DNA from: Bacteroidota bacterium
Lineage (GTDB): Bacteria; Bacteroidota; Ignavibacteria; Kapaibacteriales; UBA2268
Length of the DNA stretch: 5,163 nucleotides
Reading direction: 5' to 3'
Assembly (NCBI GenBank): GCA_022708005.1
Contig: JAKIZN010000144.1
Location: forward strand, 1-5,163
The first letter of the stretch is position 1; the number at the start of each line of letters is the position of its first letter. Shown piece by piece: positions 1 to 5,163 of the stretch. Below the pieces are notes generated by a model. It saw only the letters and a list, made by a program, of their open reading frames with translations. It was not told the origin of the DNA and searched no databases. Position numbers and translations under genes: made by a program.

Positions 1-1371
1 GCCATACTTGTAGTTATGGGATTTGCAAAGCTCGGCTCGATAATTAAATTTGTTCCATACCCTATTGTTGTCGGTTTCACATCTGGCATTGCCGTGATAA
101 TTTTCTCATCGCAAGTCAATGATTTTTTAGGCTTGAACATACTTAACGTCCCCGCTGATTTCATTGATAAATGGATATGCTACTTTAGCAATTTTACGAA
201 TGTCAATCTTCCTACATTTTTTATCGCAGCAGGTTCGCTAACATTCATAATTTTATGGAATAAAATGAATTTTAAAATACCGGGGTCGATTATTGCGATA
301 GTTGTTACTACTTTGGTAGTGTATTTTTTCAAACTTGATGTGGTAACTATCAATTCGAGGTTTGGCGAGATACCTAATAGCCTGCCTGCACCGTCAATGG
401 GTGGGATAAACCTTGCGACAATCAAGCAGCTGATAGGTCCCGCGACGACTATAGCTTTGCTCGGAGCTATTGAATCGTTGCTGTCTTGCGTGGTTGCCGA
501 TGGTATGACTGGCAGTAGGCATCGCTCTAATATGGAGCTTATTGCTCAAGGCGTTGCAAATATTGGCTCTGGGCTATTCGGCGGTATACCTGCAACTGGA
601 GCGATAGCTCGCACTATTACGAATATCAAAAGCGGTGGAAAAACTCCCATAGCGGGCATAGTGCATGCAATTGTATTGCTGCTTATTATGTTGATTTTTG
701 GGACTTACGCAGGATATATTCCGCTGGCTACCCTATCGGCTGTGCTTATTGTGGTTAGCTTCAATATGTTCGATTGGCGAGAATTTCGGACTATTAAGAA
801 AACTCCCCTTAGCGACGTCGCAGTTATGTTGACTACTTTTGTACTGACTGTAGTTTTTGACTTGACGCTTGCGCTGCAAATAGGTATGCTGCTTGCAGTG
901 TTGCTATTTATGAGGCGAATGGCAGCAGTTACAAATGTGGGAGTGGTTACTCGTGAGCTTTCCGATAATGATGAAGAGGCTGATGAATTTGCCATAAGCA
1001 AAAAAGTTATTCCGAGTGGTGTAGATATTTATGAAATTAATGGACCATTCTTTTTTGGGGCAGCTTCAAAATTTAGAGAAACTTTGGACAAGCGACAAAA
1101 TCCGCCAAAGATATGTATATTGCGTATGCGAAATGTTCCGGCAATCGACCAAACTGGTTTGCACTTTTTAGAAGAATTTTTGGATAAAACCGATAGGCTG
1201 AAAATTAAAGTGGTGCTTTCGGGAGTCCATGCTCAGCCTTTTAGGGCGATGGAGCAATATGGCTTGCTTGATAGATTAGCCCCAGAAAACGTCTGTGGCA
1301 ACATAGATATTGCTCTCAAGCGGGCAGAAGTATTAAGCGCAGAAATCGCGGAAGCAAGCGGGCAGCAATAG
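1..1371 (+). CDS. SulP/SLC26-family anion transporter with C-terminal STAS domain (5' partial)
   Basis: This is an inner-membrane secondary transporter of the SulP family, which moves sulfate, bicarbonate or C4-dicarboxylates. The frame is open back to position 1 (AILVV precedes the ATG at 16), and the family motif there ([18 protein letters not shown]) lies well inside a normal protein. The ATG at 16 is therefore internal, and roughly the first 100 or more residues are missing. Numbering from that Met, hydrophobic segments run through about residue 300. They include the signature [20 protein letters not shown] (151-170), with its conserved Glu, and [13 protein letters not shown] (188-200). 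A STAS domain follows at about 331-440, with the IDQTGL nucleotide-site-like loop at 377-382. The signature block looks like E. coli DauA (YchM), a C4-dicarboxylate transporter, but substrate cannot be assigned from this. The gene converges on the minus-strand genes. No clear terminator hairpin follows its TAG stop. Confidence 0.93.
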   Translation, partial: AILVVMGFAKLGSIIKFVPYPIVVGFTSGIAVIIFSSQVNDFLGLNILNVPADFIDKWICYFSNFTNVNLPTFFIAAGSLTFIILWNKMNFKIPGSIIAIVVTTLVVYFFKLDVVTINSRFGEIPNSLPAPSMGGINLATIKQLIGPATTIALLGAIESLLSCVVADGMTGSRHRSNMELIAQGVANIGSGLFGGIPATGAIARTITNIKSGGKTPIAGIVHAIVLLLIMLIFGTYAGYIPLATLSAVLIVVSFNMFDWREFRTIKKTPLSDVAVMLTTFVLTVVFDLTLALQIGMLLAVLLFMRRMAAVTNVGVVTRELSDNDEEADEFAISKKVIPSGVDIYEINGPFFFGAASKFRETLDKRQNPPKICILRMRNVPAIDQTGLHFLEEFLDKTDRLKIKVVLSGVHAQPFRAMEQYGLLDRLAPENVCGNIDIALKRAEVLSAEIAEASGQQ

Positions 1372-1530
1372 GTAATATTTTTGATGATGATTTTTTGTCT
1401 TGGATAGGATTATGGGGATTATATGATGGACGGGATAAGAAAGGAGAAAATGAATAGCATGCAAAAATAATCTTGGTAATCTTTTAAGATGGGGCTGCCT
1501 CATAAGGTATTTGATGCATTATTTGGGTTT

Positions 1531-1545
1531 AATCCCGAAGGGATT
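1531..1545. repeat. Hairpin A, 6-bp stem with 3-nt loop
   Basis: The perfect stem AATCCC / GGGATT closes a GAA loop. It lies in the left arm of the nested inverted repeat and is the structural partner of hairpin C. It is not followed by a T-run on either strand, so it is unlikely to be a simple intrinsic terminator. Confidence 0.75.
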
Positions 1546-1578
1546 TGATGTTTGTAGAAAATAAGATTGCATAATATA

Positions 1579-1601
1579 ATGCGACTCCTACGGAGTCGTA
1601 T
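1579..1601. repeat. Hairpin B, 10-bp stem with 3-nt loop
   Basis: Positions 1579-1588 pair with 1592-1601 around a TAC loop. Nine pairs are Watson-Crick, including the perfect core CGACTCC / GGAGTCG, and one is a G-T wobble. This hairpin is central to the nested repeat and is flanked by AT-rich sequence. No T-run adjoins it. Confidence 0.8.
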
Positions 1602-1633
1602 AAATCTCCGATTATTCATTACTACAAACATTT

Positions 1634-1648
1634 GAACCCTTCGGGTTC
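1634..1648. repeat. Hairpin C, 6-bp stem with 3-nt loop
   Basis: The perfect stem GAACCC / GGGTTC closes a TTC loop in the right arm of the nested inverted repeat. Compared with the reverse complement of hairpin A, the outermost and the fourth base pair of the stem are changed on both sides, so pairing is kept. Confidence 0.75.
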
Positions 1649-1665
1649 GTTACAATTTGGCTTTA

Positions 1666-1698
1666 AGATGTTCTACACCTTCGAGGTGTAGGACATCT
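1666..1698. repeat. Hairpin D, 15-bp stem with 3-nt loop
   Basis: Positions 1666-1680 pair with 1684-1698 around a TCG loop. Fourteen pairs are Watson-Crick and one is a T-G wobble (1672 with 1692). It is the longest stem in the window. Its outer shoulders repeat sequence found at the outer ends of the whole element: TTTAAGATG occurs at 1483-1491 and 1662-1670, and ACATCTGG at 1693-1700 and 1743-1750. No T-run follows on either strand, so a classical intrinsic terminator is not supported. Confidence 0.8.
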
Positions 1699-1830
1699 GG
1701 AAAACAGCGGACGTTCGCACCCGTTACCTTTTGAGATAGCCCACATCTGGGAATATCGGGTAGACAATGAAAAAAAAGTTTCTATTGAATTATTTAGCTT
1801 TATACCAAATCCCGCTGGTCGCCGTTTATA

Positions 1831-3025
1831 TTATTCATCAAATAGGGCGATTGAAGCAAATGACACCGCAGATTTGGTTGCCTGCTCGTCCCACATTGCG
1901 TAATCGATGAGCTTACCACTTTTTGCATCTATCATTTGCATTAAGGAATAGATTGACGAATTGCCACAGATTTTCCATTTATCTTGGTCTGCGATAATCT
2001 TCGAGAAAAAGCCCTGCCTATTGCCTTGCTCAATATAATCAATCAACTTTTTATCTTCAATTTGCAATTCTTCAAATTTTTGCTCGGCGTCATACTTATC
2101 GCCAAATTTTCTTCCAATATGTGCAAAGTCTACGCTTGCGATATAAAACGCCTTTCGCCCGAGCGAAGCAATTTCATCTCGCAATATTTCTAAAATCATA
2201 TTGCTCCTTTCGTCTGCGTCTGGCATTTCATTGTTGATTATAAAAGGATATGGCGAACTCACCAATATCGGCAATATTTTAAATCTCTTATTTCTAAAAT
2301 AATGCTTCAATAGCACGGCGTGGAACTCGACCGAATGCTCGAATTTATGTGCAAAATCGTCTATGGTTAAATCGTCGCCTAACCTTACTTTTAGCCTGTG
2401 CAGCAATTCTTTATCAATTTCCACAGTGCCGAGCGGCGTCAAATAATTTTTTTCGCTAAACATAAAATAATCGGTAGCTGCGCGATGCGAAGTGCCGAAT
2501 ATTACAAATAAATCATAATCGCTCTCGGCAATGGCGCTATAGCCTTTGCTATACACAGCGGTAGAAAGCTCGCCGAGCGAAAAATCAATATGGGGTAATA
2601 TCAAGGCTTTTACGTCTTTGTCGAACTTAATGCCGTTTGCGGTAAAGTATCGCTCTGCGAATTTTTCAAACTCCGCAGCGTCCTCTGGATAAGAAGTGCC
2701 AGCCGTTATCATAGGTCGAACGGGACTTGACGAATACTCCTCTTCAATTTTATCTGCCATATCCAAGTATGTGTCGGACATCAGAAATCCACATTCGTCA
2801 AGGTAGGCTATTGAATCGCAAATTAATGAGAATAGCTCATCGTTTTGCGTTTCATCTTTAAGCCTTTGAAAAGTATAGCCAGTATCGATTGAACGCATGA
2901 ACTCGAAGATTTTGCTTGGCGATTCCCAAGGGGTCAATCAAAATTACATATTCTTTGCCATCAGCCTCATGCTTGATAGTGCTTATGTCATATCGCAACG
3001 GAGGAATAAAATTGTTAAGTTCCAC
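1831..3025 (-). CDS. amrB: AmmeMemoRadiSam system protein B / MEMO-family protein, interrupted by a +1 frameshift
   Basis: This is a MEMO-like protein, related to class III extradiol dioxygenases, whose enzymatic role is unknown. The main frame (1831-2937, 368 residues from a TTG) contains VRPMITAGTSYP at 73-84 and the pocket motifs PHIDF (His116), GTSHR (His151), TPLGTVEID, EHSVEFH (His201), SVDFAHIG (Asp270, His273) and KICG (Cys324). All expected metal-site residues are present. The family's N-terminal block is encoded upstream in another frame: from a GTG at 3025 it reads PPLRYDIS, then EYVILIDPLGIA. That frame runs on to a stop at 2858. The two frames join near 2911-2918 with one surplus base; the repaired protein would be about 397 residues, normal for the bacterial type. 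The start could also be the TTG at 3037, directly after the menA stop. Last gene of the likely argS-menA-amrB unit. Family assignment is strong; whether the protein is made intact is unknown. Confidence 0.85.
2909..2920 (-). other. Frameshift site within amrB
   Basis: On the minus strand the N-terminal frame reads GCC AAG CAA, while the main frame reads CCA AGC AAA. Dropping one A at 2916 or 2917 gives GCC AGC AAA ATC and joins DPLGIA to SKIFEF, which restores the expected family layout. The TTG at 2937 used by the main frame alone sits directly behind an in-frame TGA (2938-2940), so it is a poor natural start. No long homopolymer is present; the nearest runs are four A and four C. Confidence 0.8.
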
Positions 3026-3037
3026 TTTTTTGCCCAA

Positions 3038-3922
3038 TTAATTGATAATAAACCCAATTGCAGCTAGCAATCCAAATGCCAATAAATGTTTTGCAGTTCC
3101 AGCTAATACTAAATTTAGCTCTGCGCCCTGCTTTATAGCTATATTTTTAAATAGCTGCAAAGAATATGGCATAGAAAGAAACGGCAGCAAAATAAGCGGA
3201 TTATTTGTTAAAACAAACAGCACCACTATCGAGAGAAAACTAAAAACTATGAACGCCCTATATAGAATTATAGCTTTTGCCTTACCAATTTTCACAGCAA
3301 GCGTCCTTTTATTTGCCTTTCTATCAGTCTCAATATCCCGTATATTATTTGCTGCAAGCAAGTTAGCCGATAGCATGCCCGGCGGAAGGGACGCGAATAG
3401 CGAAATAAAATCGAGCTTACCCGTAAAAACGAAATAAGTGCCATTCACAGCGACAAGCCCAAAAAATATTATCACAAAAATTTCGCCAAGCCCATTATAT
3501 GCCAATGGATAAGGTCCGCCAGTATATGCAAATGCAAAAAATAGCGAGGCAATTCCCGCAATCAATATTGCCACGCCAGAGTGCCAAACTAATATTAAGC
3601 CAATCAGAAAAGTGGCAATTATCAGCGCAATTGACGCGACAGTCATAGATTTGACGCTAATTGCTCCAGTGGCAACTTGCCGCCTTGGTCCGAGCCTTTC
3701 CGAATTATCTGCTCCGCGCTTGAAGTCATATATTTCATTTATAAAATTTGAAATAATTTGAATAAATAACGCACATACGAATATCACAACAAGCAAGAAC
3801 CAATCGATTTTTGCCACTCTGCTCGCGGCAGCAGCTCCCATCGATACTGGGACTATACTCGCGGCAAGCGTCTTCGGTCTTGTCGCCTCAAGAAACGGCT
3901 TTATTCCACTTTTGCTCGGCAT
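3038..3922 (-). CDS. menA: 1,4-dihydroxy-2-naphthoate polyprenyltransferase (UbiA superfamily)
   Basis: MenA is an integral membrane enzyme that attaches the polyprenyl side chain to 1,4-dihydroxy-2-naphthoate, giving demethylmenaquinone, the precursor of the respiratory quinone menaquinone. The 294-residue length is normal for the family. The start region has TRPKTL (14-19), typical of MenA. The first prenyl-diphosphate/Mg site is NFINEIYDFKRGAD (59-72), with Asp66 and Asp72, followed by RLGPRRQVATG (76-86). The second Asp-rich site is NNIRDIETD (192-200). About eight or nine hydrophobic segments are present. The ATG at 3922 lies 10 bp after the argS stop, which supports cotranscription. Only a weak AGG precedes it, at two bases' distance; a better purine stretch lies too far upstream. 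Other UbiA-family prenyltransferases are possible, but the motif set favours MenA. Confidence 0.92.
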   Translation of the reverse strand: MPSKSGIKPFLEATRPKTLAASIVPVSMGAAAASRVAKIDWFLLVVIFVCALFIQIISNFINEIYDFKRGADNSERLGPRRQVATGAISVKSMTVASIALIIATFLIGLILVWHSGVAILIAGIASLFFAFAYTGGPYPLAYNGLGEIFVIIFFGLVAVNGTYFVFTGKLDFISLFASLPPGMLSANLLAANNIRDIETDRKANKRTLAVKIGKAKAIILYRAFIVFSFLSIVVLFVLTNNPLILLPFLSMPYSLQLFKNIAIKQGAELNLVLAGTAKHLLAFGLLAAIGFIIN

Positions 3923-3932
3923 AACCTAAAAA

Positions 3933-5163
3933 CTACATCCTTTCGGGAGCCGAAACTCCTAATATCGATAAACCCGACGCAAGCACATATTTAGTAGCTT
4001 TGCATAGCGTCAGCCTTGCGGTTGCCGTTTCAGTTTCCGAGCCAATTATCCTGCATTCATGGTAAAAATTATGGAAAGACGCCGCCACCTCTTTCAGATA
4101 TTCAGCTATAATGTATGGTTCGTATTTATTTGCCGCAAGCAATATCATTTCAGGGAATTTCATGATTTTCTTAATCAAAGCTATTTCAGCAGTATGCGAC
4201 AATAGCTCAAGGTTCGCTGCTTCGCTTATTTCTACTCCATCTACTCGGACTTTCTCTAATATAGATGAAATTCGGGCATGGGCATATTGCAGATAGAACA
4301 CTGGATTTTTATCGCTATGCTCTTTTGCGAGCGACAAATCAAATTCCAAATGTGTATTGATGCCTCTCATAAGCAAGAAAAATCTTACTACGTCGGCTCC
4401 GACTTCATCTAATAAATCATCAAGGGTATAGCTTTTGCCAAAGCGTTTGCTCATTTTAATTTGCTCGCCATCTTCAGTAAGCGTAACAAATTGGTGAATA
4501 AGCACTTTTACTTTTTCTGGTGAATAGCCGAGCGACTTGACGCCAGCCAAGACATCTGGGATTGTAGCAATATGATCTGAACCGAATAGGTCTATCATTA
4601 TATCAAATCCCCTTTTGAATTTCTCCACGTGATAAGCAATATCGGGCAAGCGGTAAGTCGGCTCGCCAGTAGATTTTACAATTACTCTGTCTTCTTCCAA
4701 TCCCATTTTAGAAAGGGCGAGCCATAGAGCGCCGTCTTTTGCGTAAGCTAAATCATTGGACTTAAAAAATTCAATGATTTCGCCAATTTTGCCATCTTTA
4801 TAGAGTGAATCTTCATTAAAAAATACATCTTGACGAACATTAATTCTATCCAAAGTATGCTTTATTTTAGCAAAACACCAACCCTCGCCAAACTTACGAA
4901 TTTGCGTCATATCTTGAAAATTGCCTTCCATTAGAGAAAGTCCATAAAGCTTATTTAAATCTTTAGCTATTTCTCTGACATATTCGCCGTGATAGCCGTT
5001 ATCGGGGAATTCAAAATTTTCATCTTTTACCAATTGCATATAGCGGGCATAGATTGAATCTGCCAGCATTTTCATCTGGTTGCCCGCGTTATTGAAATAA
5101 TATTCGCGAGTTACTTCATAGCCAATCCATTCGAGCATATTCGCTACTGTATCGCCAATTACA
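3933..5163 (-). CDS. argS: Arginyl-tRNA synthetase (5' partial)
   Basis: This cytoplasmic class I aminoacyl-tRNA synthetase joins arginine to tRNA(Arg) using ATP. The frame is open to the right edge: VIGDTVAN precedes the ATG at 5138, and that stretch matches the segment just after the family's HIGH motif. The true start, HIGH motif and N-terminal domain therefore lie outside the window. Numbering from the ATG at 5138, the catalytic core has GYEVTREYYFNNAGNQM (6-22), GEPTYRLPDIAYH (158-170), FGSDH (185-189) and the KMSKS-type loop KMSKR (228-232). The C-terminal DALR-type anticodon-binding domain follows, with NPVFYLQYAHARI (278-290), FPE (328-330), a YIIAEYL stretch (342-348) and FHNFYH (355-360). 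The end LGVSAPERM is a typical ArgRS C-terminus, so the 3' end is intact. About 409 of the usual 550 or so residues are visible. It is probably the upstream gene of a unit with menA and amrB. Confidence 0.96.
   Translation of the reverse strand, partial: VIGDTVANMLEWIGYEVTREYYFNNAGNQMKMLADSIYARYMQLVKDENFEFPDNGYHGEYVREIAKDLNKLYGLSLMEGNFQDMTQIRKFGEGWCFAKIKHTLDRINVRQDVFFNEDSLYKDGKIGEIIEFFKSNDLAYAKDGALWLALSKMGLEEDRVIVKSTGEPTYRLPDIAYHVEKFKRGFDIMIDLFGSDHIATIPDVLAGVKSLGYSPEKVKVLIHQFVTLTEDGEQIKMSKRFGKSYTLDDLLDEVGADVVRFFLLMRGINTHLEFDLSLAKEHSDKNPVFYLQYAHARISSILEKVRVDGVEISEAANLELLSHTAEIALIKKIMKFPEMILLAANKYEPYIIAEYLKEVAASFHNFYHECRIIGSETETATARLTLCKATKYVLASGLSILGVSAPERM

Larger units (their letters stand above)
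1530..1649. repeat. Nested ~28-bp inverted repeat around a central hairpin
   Basis: The arms are 1530-1557 and 1622-1649. They match at 21 of 28 positions, including a perfect 10-bp core (ATGTTTGTAG at 1548-1557, CTACAAACAT at 1622-1631). Each arm contains its own small hairpin. Two of the base differences between the arms fall on paired positions of that hairpin and compensate each other, so both hairpins stay perfect. A third hairpin sits between the arms. The nesting suggests a structured repeat unit that may occur elsewhere in this genome. Confidence 0.7.
1487..1748. mobile_element. MITE-like non-autonomous element with ~23-bp imperfect terminal inverted repeats
   Basis: The left end (1487-1509) reads AGATG, GGGCT, GC, CTCA, T, AAGGTA. 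The reverse complement of the right end (1725-1748) reads AGATG, T, GGGCT, AT, CTCA, A, AAGGTA. The ends thus match except for one extra base and three substitutions. The 262-bp interior has no open frame of note but carries four short perfect or near-perfect hairpins and a nested inverted repeat. Ends of the form GGGGCTGnCTCA resemble, from memory, terminal repeats of several transposase-bearing insertion sequences; I cannot name the family. No direct target-site duplication is visible just outside the ends. A decayed or transposase-dependent small element is my inference. A structured intergenic repeat with no mobility is the alternative. Confidence 0.6.
1372..1830. other. Intergenic region between convergent genes, no credible gene
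   Basis: This 459-bp gap separates the stop of the SulP gene from the stop of the minus-strand MEMO gene. Positions 1372-1486 are plain AT-rich sequence; their only coding-like feature is a 15-codon frame. Positions 1487-1748 carry the inverted-repeat-bounded palindromic element described separately. Positions 1749-1830 are again plain, with a run of A on the plus strand at about 1769-1777. On the minus strand this is a T-tract downstream of the MEMO gene, but I find no GC-rich stem before it. Because both flanking genes read into this gap, structure here could also serve as a two-way transcription end. Confidence 0.8.

Noticed and set aside
1423..1470. A 15-codon frame (ATG ATG ... TAA) with an internal AAGGAG before a third in-frame ATG at 1450.
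   Set aside because: It is too short, bounded by chance stops in AT-rich sequence, and has no recognisable peptide or downstream gene on its strand within the window.
1531..1698. The four hairpins taken as a CRISPR array or as classical terminators.
   Set aside because: The hairpin sequences differ, spacing is irregular, there are no uniform spacers, and none is followed by a T-run.
1769..1830. A possible intrinsic terminator for the minus-strand MEMO gene, ending in a T-tract (about 1769-1777 in plus coordinates).
   Set aside because: No GC-rich stem lies directly before the T-tract; the only pairings seen are three or four base pairs.
2909..2920. Programmed frameshifting as the explanation for the amrB break.
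   Set aside because: No recognised slippery sequence is evident (nothing like the prfB CTT TGA site) and no strong downstream stem was found, so it is kept only as a less likely alternative to mutation or sequence error.
3042..3437. A 131-codon open frame on the plus strand.
   Set aside because: It lies entirely antisense to menA, which has clear family motifs, and its own translation shows no recognisable domain. The antisense open frames at 180-425, 705-1001, 1984-2193 and 4111-4296 were rejected for the same reason.

Overview
The window is a piece of an AT-rich bacterial chromosome holding four protein genes and one intergenic island rich in palindromes. The host is probably a member of the FCB superphylum, in the Chlorobi / Ignavibacteria / Kapabacteria neighbourhood. 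That placement is inferred from the style of the arginyl-tRNA synthetase (for example its TYRLPDIAYH and KNPVFYLQYAHARI blocks), from the menaquinone gene, from the MEMO-family protein with a PHIDF metal-site motif, and from the weak Shine-Dalgarno signals. No rRNA or other marker is present to confirm it.

Layout. Positions 1-1371 (+) are the 3' part of a SulP anion transporter gene with a C-terminal STAS domain; its start lies left of the window. Positions 1372-1830 hold no credible gene. Inside this gap, about 1487-1748 is bounded by imperfect terminal inverted repeats and filled with short perfect hairpins, so it looks like a small non-autonomous, MITE-like element. On the minus strand, reading from the right edge, come argS (5' end cut off by the window edge), menA (10 bp after argS) and an amrB/MEMO-family gene (directly after menA). 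These three probably form one transcription unit that converges on the SulP gene across the palindromic gap.

The most important correction is in the MEMO gene. The long open frame starts at a TTG directly behind a TGA stop and lacks the family's N-terminal segment. That segment, ending in DPLGIA, is encoded just upstream in the other frame. One extra base near 2911-2918 separates the two halves; removing it gives a normal protein of about 397 residues. This is a real mutation, a recoding site or a sequencing error, and the sequence alone cannot decide which.

The genes do not form an obvious single pathway: anion uptake, arginyl-tRNA formation, menaquinone side-chain attachment, and a metal-site protein of the poorly understood AmmeMemoRadiSam system. 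I see no defence system, CRISPR array, tRNA or rRNA. The best candidates for something undescribed are the nested palindromic element and the broken amrB frame.
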